A stretch of DNA of 47,272 nucleotides from contig MHFT01000104.1 in assembly GCA_001804315.1 (NCBI GenBank), positions 1 to 47,272 on the forward strand, in the 5' to 3' direction. The notes below the pieces were generated by a model, which saw nothing but the letters and a program-made list of their open reading frames with translations, was not told where the DNA came from and searched no databases. Positions 38,696-47,026 of the stretch are shown here, piece after piece. Made by a program: the position numbers and the translations under genes. Each line of letters starts with the position of its first letter. Position 1 is the stretch's first letter. This DNA comes from Omnitrophica bacterium RIFCSPLOWO2_12_FULL_50_11. Its GTDB lineage: Bacteria > Omnitrophota > Omnitrophia > Omnitrophales > Danuiimicrobiaceae.

Positions 38696-38771
38696 AGTCC
38701 CCCACCCCTTTTAAGTTTGGTAGTTTGAACAGCTTATTTGATGACTCATCCGAAAAGTGGTGGGGGGGACT
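38696..38771. repeat. Imperfect CCCACCCCTTTT/AAAAGTGGTGGGGG inverted repeat at the ispA-dxs junction
   Basis: agtcccccaccccttttaa ... gaaaagtggtgggggggact; overlaps the polyprenyl synthase stop codon. Confidence 0.7.
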
Positions 38772-39702
38772 AGGTCGTCCGATTTCCAATCCAGTCTGCC
38801 ATTTCCAGTAACCTTTGGTTCATCTTAAAGCTACTCAGTTCTTTCTTCGCTTTCGTGATCAGATCACTGGCTTTTTCCCTCGCCTTATGTGCACTCATAA
38901 AGTGCAGGTAACCATTCCTGTCCAGTATATCATCTACGATTTGGAACGCGAATCCCAAATATTCTCCAAACTTGAGAATCCGTGTTTCGGCATCCTGATT
39001 CGCACCGCCCATAATCGCCCCAACCATACCGCTGACTCGAATCATTTGTCCTGTTTTATTGATATGAATCGCATCGAGCGTTGGCAGATTCATCTCAAGA
39101 CTTCCTGAAATCAAATCCATCGCCTGCCCGCCTACCATCCCAAAAGTCCCGGCAGCTTGAGCGAGCTCGCGCGTGAGCCGCTGTCCCTTCCTTTCATCTT
39201 GAAGCTTTCCAAGCAGATGAAATGCAAGGGTCAAAAGACCGTCTCCCGCGAGCAGCGCCATCGCCTCACCATATTTCTTGTGGCACGTCAGCTGTCCCCG
39301 TCGCCATTCATCGTTATCCATGCACGGTAAATCGTCATGAATCAATGAATAGGAATGAATCAACTCAATCGAACATGCAGGAATCAAAATCTGCTCTGAG
39401 TCTCCCCCAAACATGTCGCAAACCGCCATCGCAAGCAGTGGACGGATCCGTTTTCCGCCATCTAAAACTGAATAGCGCATCGCTTCATGGAGCACCGCCG
39501 GATTCTGGTCCGCGGGAGGTAAAACTCGATCGAGCGCGGCTTCCAGCCGAGCCATCTGCGCCTTCACGTATTGATTTAGAGAGTCTGACTTTAAGGATTT
39601 CTGGGCCAAATTGTGCACCTCACAACGTTTCCGCCATATCTGACGGGCGTGATCAGTCTCGCCTCTGCGATTACAATAATAAATTGTCGTCGGTTTGCTC
39701 AA
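38770..39702 (-). CDS. ispA: Polyprenyl (farnesyl/geranyl-type) diphosphate synthase; true start probably internal
   Basis: DGGKRIRPLLAMAVCDMFGG, SYSLIHDDLPCMDNDEWRRGQLTCHKKYGEAMALLAGDGLL, FGEYLGFAFQIVDDILD. Confidence 0.88.
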   Translation of the reverse strand: MSKPTTIYYCNRRGETDHARQIWRKRCEVHNLAQKSLKSDSLNQYVKAQMARLEAALDRVLPPADQNPAVLHEAMRYSVLDGGKRIRPLLAMAVCDMFGGDSEQILIPACSIELIHSYSLIHDDLPCMDNDEWRRGQLTCHKKYGEAMALLAGDGLLTLAFHLLGKLQDERKGQRLTRELAQAAGTFGMVGGQAMDLISGSLEMNLPTLDAIHINKTGQMIRVSGMVGAIMGGANQDAETRILKFGEYLGFAFQIVDDILDRNGYLHFMSAHKAREKASDLITKAKKELSSFKMNQRLLEMADWIGNRTT

Positions 39703-39979
39703 ATGATGGCTGAACCTTTTTTGGTTTTTTGGGTCCTCCTTTTCTTAGGCTGTTCTCACGATCGGCGGATTCGGGCTCAAGGGCACTGTTTAAGGTACGC
39801 GTCAACTCCTCGATTTTCGTTTGCGCCTGTTCGAGTTTTTTGCTGCAGTCCCTGGAAAGCCTTACCCCTTCTTCGTACTTTTTAAGCGCGTCCTCAAGAG
39901 GCATATTGCCGCTTTCCAAATCCTCCACAATCTTCTCAAGCCGTTCCAACGCCTTTTCAAACTTGATTTCCTGCTCCAT
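39671..39979 (-). CDS. xseB: Exodeoxyribonuclease VII small subunit
   Basis: 102 aa; KFEKALERLEKIVEDLESGNMPLEDALKKYEEGVRLSRDCSKKLEQAQTKIEEL. Confidence 0.95.
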   Translation of the reverse strand: MEQEIKFEKALERLEKIVEDLESGNMPLEDALKKYEEGVRLSRDCSKKLEQAQTKIEELTRTLNSALEPESADRENSLRKGGPKKPKKVQPSFEQTDDNLLL

Positions 39980-39981
39980 GG

Positions 39982-41205
39982 CTACGCTCCTAGTTCCAGC
40001 ACTTTTGACTCAATCGTCCCCTTCCTCAGCCTTGTCCGGATCACCTCTCCTATTTCGGTTTGTTTCGCATCTTTCAACAAACGACCCTCCGCATCAAAAG
40101 TAAGACTGTATCCCCGCTCTAAACTTGCCAATGGACTTAACGCATTTAATTTGCCCATAAGATTTTGAAACTGCTGCCTTTTCGTTTCGACAAACCCCCT
40201 CAGATAATTTTGCAGTTGTCTTGCCAGTTCGTCGACACGCTGAGCAAGTTGCTGGAGGTAAGCTTTCGGCTGCCGAAATGCATAGCTATCCTTCAGGCGC
40301 GCCAATGCTTCGCGTTTCATGTCAAAAATAACCTTCATTTGATTCCGCATCCGCTCCCGCAGCTGGCGAAGTCGCATCTCAAGCTCGTCCCAGTGGGAAA
40401 CAACCTGTTCGGCAGCTGCTGTTGGTGTATGAGCTCGGAAGTCAGCAACGAAATCTGCAATCGTCCAGTCTACCTCATGACCCACTGCAGAAATAACGGG
40501 GATCCTGGAACGCGCAATAGCGCGCGCGACCACTTCCTCATTAAACGCCCACAAGTCTTCGAGACTCCCTCCACCCCTGCCCACAATCAAGAGATCGAGT
40601 GGTTCAAATCGACCGAACCAATCAATCGCGTCGCTGATTTCCTGTGCAGCACCGTCACCTTGAACCCGGACCGGAAGTAAGAACACATGCAAGCCGAACG
40701 TTCGCTTGCGAAAGATCTTGAGCATGTCTTGAATCGCCGCACCCGTTGGTGACGTGATGAGCCCGATTCGTCTGGGATACAAAGGAATGGGTTTCTTTCG
40801 TTCGGGAGCAAAAAGGCCTTCTTTTTCAAGCCGTTCCTTTAATTGCAAAAAGGCAAGCTGAAGCGCGCCCAGCCCTTTAGGTTCCATCCTCTGAACATAT
40901 ATCTGGTATTGGCCTCGTTTGTCGTAGACCGAAACACGGCCGATGCAAATCACCTGGAGCCCGTCCTTCAACTCAAATTTCAAATGACGATTGTCACCTG
41001 CAAAAAAGACTGCGTTGATTTGAGCCAATTCATCTTTTAAGGTGAAATAAATATGGCCAGAACTGTGGCGTTTGAAATTGGAAACTTCTCCTTCGATCCA
41101 GACCACCGAATACTTGGATTCCAAAAGAGCGCGAATTTGGCGGGTGATCTCACTGACCTTGAAGATCTTTTGCGTACCCACCTGTTCACTTGCGATCTGA
41201 TTCAC
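39982..41205 (-). CDS. xseA: Exodeoxyribonuclease VII large subunit
   Basis: 407 aa; VWIEGEVSNFKRHSSGHIYFTLKDELAQINAVFF, RIGLITSPTGAAIQDML, LLIVGRGGGSLEDLWAFNEE. Confidence 0.96.
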   Translation of the reverse strand: MNQIASEQVGTQKIFKVSEITRQIRALLESKYSVVWIEGEVSNFKRHSSGHIYFTLKDELAQINAVFFAGDNRHLKFELKDGLQVICIGRVSVYDKRGQYQIYVQRMEPKGLGALQLAFLQLKERLEKEGLFAPERKKPIPLYPRRIGLITSPTGAAIQDMLKIFRKRTFGLHVFLLPVRVQGDGAAQEISDAIDWFGRFEPLDLLIVGRGGGSLEDLWAFNEEVVARAIARSRIPVISAVGHEVDWTIADFVADFRAHTPTAAAEQVVSHWDELEMRLRQLRERMRNQMKVIFDMKREALARLKDSYAFRQPKAYLQQLAQRVDELARQLQNYLRGFVETKRQQFQNLMGKLNALSPLASLERGYSLTFDAEGRLLKDAKQTEIGEVIRTRLRKGTIESKVLELGA

Positions 41206-42005
41206 GGGAGCCTCTCATGAATCCGCCGAATGGCTCGGGCGCGGCCGCTTTCTGCTTCTATTTCGATCAGAGCCCCTGAAATTCTGGCGTCTTCCTCAGC
41301 CACGTCCATAGGACCTGGCATCTGAGTCCGAAACCGGTGAACGACTTGATCGATCCGGCGGCCAATCACGGATCGATAGGGCCCGCACATGCCGAGTTCC
41401 GTGATGTATGCTGTCCCTTCGGGAAGAATCGTTTCGTCTGCCGTCTGGATGTGGGTATGCGTTCCGTAAACGGCGCTCACTCGGCCATCCAGAAACCAAC
41501 CCATCGCCACTTTTTCGCTCGTTGCCTCTGCATGGAAATCCACGAGGATGATTTTCGCTTGCGAACGAATCAATGTCAAGACAGACTCCATCGTTTCAAA
41601 GGGACAGTCGAGCGCTTGGAGAAAGACGCGGCCCAGCACGTTGATGACCGCTATTTTGATTCCGTTACGGGTGGTACACAAAGCAAATCCACGTCCAGGC
41701 GTTCCTTTAGGATAATTGATCGGCCGGAGGACGTTCGGATGATTTTCGATGACAGGCAATGCCTCTTTTTTCCGAAAGACATGATCGCCGGTCGTGATGA
41801 CATCCACGCCATGAGAAAAAAGCTCTGCGGCCGTATCTTTCGTGAGCGAAGAACCGTGAGCCAGGTTTTCTCCATTGACCACCACGAAATCAACTTCGTT
41901 TTCATCTCGTAGCTTCGGAATGAGCGCACAACATGCTTTCCTTCCTGGACTTCCGACGGTATCTCCAAAAACTAAAACCTTAACCAGTTCTACCATGACG
42001 TTCAC
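41202..42005 (-). CDS. YmdB/TIGR00282-type metallophosphoesterase
   Basis: 267 aa; VLVFGDTVGSPGRKACCALIPKL, DFVVVNGENLAHG, DVITTGDHVF, VDFHAEATSEKVAMGWFLDGRVSAVYGTHTHIQTADETILPEGTAYITELGMCGP. Confidence 0.92.
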   Translation of the reverse strand: MNVMVELVKVLVFGDTVGSPGRKACCALIPKLRDENEVDFVVVNGENLAHGSSLTKDTAAELFSHGVDVITTGDHVFRKKEALPVIENHPNVLRPINYPKGTPGRGFALCTTRNGIKIAVINVLGRVFLQALDCPFETMESVLTLIRSQAKIILVDFHAEATSEKVAMGWFLDGRVSAVYGTHTHIQTADETILPEGTAYITELGMCGPYRSVIGRRIDQVVHRFRTQMPGPMDVAEEDARISGALIEIEAESGRARAIRRIHERLP

Positions 42006-42574
42006 GCATTGGTGATCACGCGATTGACTGTTTCATCGTCTTTGGCAAACGGAATTGAATCAAACAGCTGAAAATCAAACGCGAGTCCGATCCGTTTCAC
42101 GTGAGGAAGCAACGACTTAAGAAACCGATCGTAATAACCTTCTCCCCGCCCCAGACGGTGACCCGCTCGATCAAATGCAAGGCCAGGTACGAGCACAAGA
42201 CCGAGACGGCTCACATCAAAACGATGCCTTCGATCGAGCCGCGGTTCACGAATGCCGTACGTTCCCGGGATAAGGTCCTTGTCCGGATTGCGGATTTGAA
42301 CGGCATCAATAGACCCCGTCATCCGCTGAACAACCGGAACGGCCACGCAACAACCCCTTTGAAGCACCTCCTTCACCAGCGGCAAGGTATCTACTTCTAT
42401 CTCCGTCGCCACATAAAACATGAAAGCGCGGCTGCTTGAAAATGACGGGGCTTCGCGCAACCGAGACATAATGATTTCGCTTTTCTTTTTTCGTGCAAGC
42501 TGGGATTGCTGCCTCAACTGCTCCAGCACCAACTTCCTCAGCTTCGCTTTCTTATCCTGAATCGACATGATCAC
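42002..42574 (-). CDS. 5-formyltetrahydrofolate cyclo-ligase
   Basis: 190 aa; GTYGIREP, LVLVPGLAFDRAGHRLGRGEGYYDRFL. Confidence 0.93.
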   Translation of the reverse strand: MIMSIQDKKAKLRKLVLEQLRQQSQLARKKKSEIIMSRLREAPSFSSSRAFMFYVATEIEVDTLPLVKEVLQRGCCVAVPVVQRMTGSIDAVQIRNPDKDLIPGTYGIREPRLDRRHRFDVSRLGLVLVPGLAFDRAGHRLGRGEGYYDRFLKSLLPHVKRIGLAFDFQLFDSIPFAKDDETVNRVITNA

Positions 42575-42583
42575 TCGGATTCC

Positions 42584-42656
42584 TGCCCCTGACTGGACTC
42601 GAACCAGTCTCCCCGGCTTAGGAGTCCGGTGCTCTATCCGCCTGAGCTACAGGGGC
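42584..42656 (-). tRNA. tRNA-Arg (anticodon CCT)
   Basis: gcccctgtagctcaggcggatagagcaccggactcctaagccggggagactggttcgagtccagtcaggggca; full cloverleaf apart from one 31-39 A-G mismatch. Confidence 0.92.
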
Positions 42657-42663
42657 GATAATC

Positions 42664-43018
42664 TTAAGCTGTTTCATATAAACGACTTACGATTTCATCA
42701 AATTTGTCGTTTTGCTCAACCACCGGCTTGGTGTCCATATAGGTGTCCATCAAATTCCCTATACGTTGCACTGCCGACGCTTTGTGATCGCCTGATAGAT
42801 GAGCATATCGCTGGGTCATCTGAATCGTTTTGTGTCCCAAAAGGTCCTTTATCGTCATCAGATCCACACCAGACATTGCCAGATGACTCGCAAAGGTGTG
42901 CCTTAAATCGTGGAAGCGGAACTTATGGATCTTGGCTGCTTTGAGGGCCGTTTCAAACGACTTTCGAATATTATACGGAGAGCCGTCCTTTTTGCACAAG
43001 ATATATTCGCTCTCAGGA
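42664..43018 (-). pseudogene. Tyrosine recombinase/integrase, C-terminal fragment truncated by ISAs1
   Basis: KFRFHDLRHTFASHLAMSGVDLMTIKDLLGHKTIQMTQRYAHLS (HxxR...H...Y). First residues of the track ORF (MRLPC) are read from the IS terminal repeat. Confidence 0.88.
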
Positions 43019-44254
43019 CAGGGCAATCGCATCTAAATTATCTGAATAATATTCTCTCCAGGTATTCATGACTCCATCCTGCCCTTAGCCTTCTTGTTTT
43101 AACTCCCAGCTTTGCAGCCTTATCTCGTTTCAGCAGATTCAAGGCAAGACGCCTGAGAAGTGCAAAATTCTGAGCTGCATGCCTTTGGCGGACCCGGCAC
43201 TCATCCTCTCGGAAACTGATATCCAACACATAATGCAGTCCATTTTCCACACCCCAATGTCCGCGTACAGCTCTGGCAAATTCTTTAGCATTGGCATCCA
43301 AACTGGTTAAGTAGCAACGCTGCTCTACACGTGATTCTTCTCCAATGGTCCGCTCTGACTCCACCATCCCAATGCTTTTAAGTTTTGCCCATTCTGGTTT
43401 TGCATCCATCCACTCAGTGTCTGAAGTAATCCAGTAGCCACGCTTCTCAATCCGGCCATGGTCCTTTTCTACGGTTTCATAGTGATCCGCTTCTTGCTTG
43501 AGTGTTTCGTCCTGCCAGTAGAGCTTTACCTCTTCATGGATCGTCTCTTGATTGCCCTTCAGTGAAAATACATAATCGCCACCTTGCTCTGTGATCTCCT
43601 TGGCAATTGTCTTCTGGCAGCCCATCGCATCGATGGTCACAATCGAGCCTTTTAGGTCGAGCATCTTCAGGAGCTTGGGGATGGCTGTAATCTCATTGGA
43701 CTTGGTATCTGTTTCCACCTGGCCTAAGAGCATGTGATTCTCACTGGCCCAGGCATGGACCAGATGCAATGCCTCCTTAGCATTTTTGCGGTCATGGGAT
43801 CTCCTTGCTGTCTTGCCATCCAGGGCAATCACTTCCCCTTGCGTTTTCTTGTGGATGGAACGAACCCAGCTTAAGAAACCCTTGTCAAACTCCCTTGGAC
43901 TCAGAAGCGCAAAGAAACGGCCATAGGTGTCGTGGGAAGGAATCCCATTTGGAAAGTCAACGTACTCGGAAAACCACGTCTGTTTGTCTTTTGCAAACTG
44001 CGCGACTTCCGTCCAATGCTCTGCGCCTGCAATGACGGCACAGATAGCCGTAAAGACAATGGTATTGAGGGGATGCCGCTGGGTCCGATCCATTCTTGGG
44101 TCTCGGATGATACTGAAATGACTGATAAAATCACTTGCTTCTCCTTGCATCGCGAAACTTCCTCCTTTCTTTCCGCTTTTTCTCATTATCGGAAAGAACT
44201 GCTGGAAGTTTCCTATCTACCTGGCCTAACTGGATTTAAGATGCGATTGCCCTG
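43019..44254 (-). mobile_element. ISAs1-family (H-rpt-like) element, 1236 bp, no matching target duplication
   Basis: TIR cagggcaatcgcatctaaat (43019-43038) / atttaagatgcgattgccctg (44234-44254). Left flank tctcagga, right flank attatcgt do not match. Confidence 0.88.
43038..44186 (-). CDS. ISAs1-family transposase (H-repeat-associated type)
   Basis: 382 aa; FSIIRDPRMDRTQRHPLNTIVFTAICAVIAGAEHWTEVAQFAKDKQTWF, IALDGKTARRSHD, VRGHWGVENGLHYVLDISFREDECRVRQRHAAQNFALLRRLALNLLK. Confidence 0.93.
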   Translation of the reverse strand: MRKSGKKGGSFAMQGEASDFISHFSIIRDPRMDRTQRHPLNTIVFTAICAVIAGAEHWTEVAQFAKDKQTWFSEYVDFPNGIPSHDTYGRFFALLSPREFDKGFLSWVRSIHKKTQGEVIALDGKTARRSHDRKNAKEALHLVHAWASENHMLLGQVETDTKSNEITAIPKLLKMLDLKGSIVTIDAMGCQKTIAKEITEQGGDYVFSLKGNQETIHEEVKLYWQDETLKQEADHYETVEKDHGRIEKRGYWITSDTEWMDAKPEWAKLKSIGMVESERTIGEESRVEQRCYLTSLDANAKEFARAVRGHWGVENGLHYVLDISFREDECRVRQRHAAQNFALLRRLALNLLKRDKAAKLGVKTRRLRAGWSHEYLERILFR

Positions 44255-44400
44255 ATTATCGTAGCCATAGATTGTGACTACTCCACTAAAGTGCGTGAGG
44301 CTTACGAGTCTTCCGGCTTCATCGTATCGATAAGCGGCCCTTTGGTTGAGCCAGTTGGTGCATGCCCGCCACCCAGAGTAACGGTACCGTCCCTATGGCA
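44255..44400 (-). pseudogene. YD-repeat (Rhs) fragment adjoining ISAs1
   Basis: Minus-strand reading CTNWLNQRAAYRYDEAGRLVSLTHFSGVVTIYGYDN. Confidence 0.75.
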
Positions 44401-44448
44401 CCGTCTGTACCCTTGCGGTGCCTGGCACCTTCACGTTTCAGAGCGTCC

Positions 44449-45003
44449 TTAAGTAGAACGTCTACTGTTTAATGCATGCTTGGTGTTTGCCATCTCTCTT
44501 TCAATTCTCGATACATATCGGGATACTTCGCTAAGCAAGAGCGTGTAACCCTTGCACTTATTTTTTCTTTTCCGATACTTTTTGATCAGTTGTCGTGCCC
44601 TCTCAATCTCCTTAGGCGTTGTCATAAACTTCTGTTCACTGAGTATAATTAGAGCATGACATTGGACTTCATAATCGCCATACAATGCGAGCTTTACCAT
44701 CGGAAAAAACAAATGATTACAGTTGTGAGTCTCTAATGCATAAACGAGAGTACCATTAAAGTGACGGTTTTTAGGATTCCTAACAGCCTCCATCAAAGAC
44801 GCAGCTGCGCGACTGTCACCAATCTCACGCAGTGCAAGAGCCACTGAATTTCTCACGCTAGGCCTTCTGCTCTTCAACATAGGAATCAACACATTCAAGA
44901 CTTCGTCACCGCCCATGGCTGCAAGCCTATCTGAAGCGGCTAAACTTACGTCCCAGTTTCTAGACAGTAACTGCTTCTTTAACCTGGCCAGTTGTCTCAT
45001 CAA
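44449..45003 (-). CDS. HEAT-repeat-like protein, candidate immunity protein
   Basis: 184 aa; AASDRLAAMGGDEVLNVLIPMLKSRRPSVRNSVALALREIGDSRAAASLMEAVRNP; immediately downstream of an Rhs tip. Confidence 0.7.
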   Translation of the reverse strand: MMRQLARLKKQLLSRNWDVSLAASDRLAAMGGDEVLNVLIPMLKSRRPSVRNSVALALREIGDSRAAASLMEAVRNPKNRHFNGTLVYALETHNCNHLFFPMVKLALYGDYEVQCHALIILSEQKFMTTPKEIERARQLIKKYRKRKNKCKGYTLLLSEVSRYVSRIEREMANTKHALNSRRST

Positions 45004-45021
45004 TCCTCCCTTCTCATCTTT

Positions 45022-46224
45022 TTAGGAAGATCCACCACGGGAGCCGAACCGTTGATACTCCTCGTAATAAGACTGTGCTTCTTCTGTGCTGCTAATGTTC
45101 GGCGACCCAGCCTTTTGTTTGTACCGATGCCGCCACTTCCAAAATCCCAAATCTTTTATACCCCAGTCTCTATCACGCCGCCCACGCTTACCGCCCTTGA
45201 ACTTCCCTCCACCTTTTCCACCACCTCTCGTTAGTACACCACTTCCTGGCAGACCAGTTATTCCAGGTCCAGGTGTGGGAACTGGAACTGCAACACCAGG
45301 CCCACCCGCTCCCGGAACAGGGACAGGTGTTCCAAATGGAGGTATGCCAGGCGGTATCTCGATACAGCGACCGCCGAGAAAGCAGGCTATTCCGCCGCCT
45401 TGTGGTCCCTGTGCTTCGAGCCCCAAAGGATCGATCCAATTGATGGGGTCATTGGATACATAAGCATATAAGTTCACATCGCCTGCAGCAAAGTGAATAG
45501 GGTCTTCTGAAATGAACCTTCCGATGATGGGATCGTAGTAACGGGCACGCATGTAATAGAGGCCGTTTGGTTCTTGGGTGACGCCATATTCTCCTGAAAA
45601 GGTAAAGGGCTGATCAAAGGTTTCATTCTCGGTTGTGATCCCGAATGGGGTGTAGGCATAGGTGTTTTGGATGTTTCTTGCTTGATCCGTGATGGCGATC
45701 GTGTTGCCGGTGCCGTCATAGTGATAGGTGAAGGTTTCATCTTGAGGTGTGACCATGGCAAGGAGGCCGAGACCATAGACATAATAGGTGAAGATTTCAT
45801 TATTTGCATTTGCTTCGGCTAAGAGGTTTCCTTCAAGGTCATAGATGTATCTGGTTTCAATGCCAAAATGGATTGAGCGCAAACGTGTGCCAACGCCATC
45901 GTATTCATACGTTGAAATTCCAACACTGGTAAGCCTGTGCTCATAATCAAAGGCATGAGTGAGGCCACCCATTGTGTGTAACTGTCCTTCATCGTCATAG
46001 GTCAATGTGACTCCTCCGACCTCGATGAGTCTATTCTTCTGGGGATTATAGGTGTAGGGCACATTCATTGTCTCGATCGTGGGCACAAGAGGCGCAAGCA
46101 TGTCGATAGAGGTGCGGTTGCCGTTACCGTCTAAGGCATAGGTATAACGGGCGATGATGTTATTGGTTGCAGCATCTTTATGCTCAAGACTGGTCAGGCG
46201 ATTTGCATCGTTGAAAACAGGCAA
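45022..46224 (-). CDS. Truncated Rhs module (orphan tip): YD repeats, RHS core and C-terminal toxin tip
   Basis: 400 aa from a TTG; GLYYMRARYYDPIIGRFISEDPIHFAAGDVNLYAYVSNDPINWIDPLGLEAQ, Pro/Gly linker, CT ...RDWGIKDLGFWKWRHRYKQKAGSPNISSTEEAQSYYEEYQRFGSRGGSS. Confidence 0.88.
   Translation of the reverse strand: MPVFNDANRLTSLEHKDAATNNIIARYTYALDGNGNRTSIDMLAPLVPTIETMNVPYTYNPQKNRLIEVGGVTLTYDDEGQLHTMGGLTHAFDYEHRLTSVGISTYEYDGVGTRLRSIHFGIETRYIYDLEGNLLAEANANNEIFTYYVYGLGLLAMVTPQDETFTYHYDGTGNTIAITDQARNIQNTYAYTPFGITTENETFDQPFTFSGEYGVTQEPNGLYYMRARYYDPIIGRFISEDPIHFAAGDVNLYAYVSNDPINWIDPLGLEAQGPQGGGIACFLGGRCIEIPPGIPPFGTPVPVPGAGGPGVAVPVPTPGPGITGLPGSGVLTRGGGKGGGKFKGGKRGRRDRDWGIKDLGFWKWRHRYKQKAGSPNISSTEEAQSYYEEYQRFGSRGGSS
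45245..45318. repeat. Direct repeat (74 bp) shared by two Rhs linkers, copy A
   Basis: Identical to 47199-47272 by direct reading. Confidence 0.95.
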
Positions 46225-46274
46225 AAAAACAGCTGCCCAGCACTTGTTGTTGTCATGAAGACTCGCATACGGCG

Positions 46275-47003
46275 TTAGTGTTTAGCTAACGCACTCCTAG
46301 TATAGGAATTTAATCGGGTTAATAAACGATGGACAGCGCGCCTTGATTTGTACCGTTGCACCGTTCTATCCAACTCCATACCGTCTTCCACCTTTCGGTA
46401 AATCGGGATTATGTCATCGATGCCCGCAAATTCGGCAATAGATGACGGTTTGCCATCTCTCCTGATCTTGATCACCATTTTCTTTGTCTTCTCTTGAACA
46501 GCGAGGCGATAAGCATTTTCTATGGCTTGGTGTCTGTTTGTAGCCTTTACTATGCATTCACAAGTTGTAACTTTTCCAAATTTGGATTCTAAACGAGGTC
46601 GCACAAAATAAACTAGTTTTACGCGACACAAATTTTCAGATGATGGCTTTCTCTTCCATTCAAACATACTCAACTCAAATTTTGATTCCGGCGCCACAAA
46701 TCGAAGCGCATCCTGCCATGTTTTTCCGAAATCCTTGAAGCAGCCAAGCATTCCTCCAGCGACAGGTGGTGTAAAACACTCATAAACATGGATTGGCCCG
46801 ACATATTCCCATTTTGCATTGGGAACTCGACCATGAGGATGTGACGCGTGCTTCCAAAGCCTTACTGCTTTACGTAAGGCACGCTGAGGAGAATTTTCTT
46901 TCACTAGTGTTTCGATTCTAAAAGCGGTATGTTGATTTCTTTTTGTTTCAAGAAATAAAATTTTCACGCCATACCACTTTCTAAATCGTTTTAACCTTCT
47001 CAT
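46275..47003 (-). CDS. Candidate immunity protein for the upstream Rhs tip
   Basis: MRRLKRFRKWYGVKILFLETKRNQHTAFRIETLVKENSPQRALRKAVRLWKHASHPHGRVPNAKWEYVGPIHVYECF...; track ORF start at 47030 is a TTG overlapping the tip stop; ATG at 47003 is more plausible. Confidence 0.6.
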   Translation of the reverse strand: MRRLKRFRKWYGVKILFLETKRNQHTAFRIETLVKENSPQRALRKAVRLWKHASHPHGRVPNAKWEYVGPIHVYECFTPPVAGGMLGCFKDFGKTWQDALRFVAPESKFELSMFEWKRKPSSENLCRVKLVYFVRPRLESKFGKVTTCECIVKATNRHQAIENAYRLAVQEKTKKMVIKIRRDGKPSSIAEFAGIDDIIPIYRKVEDGMELDRTVQRYKSRRAVHRLLTRLNSYTRSALAKH

Positions 47004-47026
47004 CCGATATACCTCCCTCCGATCGC

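Noticed and set aside
44392-44432. ggtaccgtccctatggcaccgtctgtacccttgcggtgcctggcacc motif as a functional element
   Set aside because: GGTGCCTGGCACC-type palindromes are common dispersed repeats; too short here to support a specific call.
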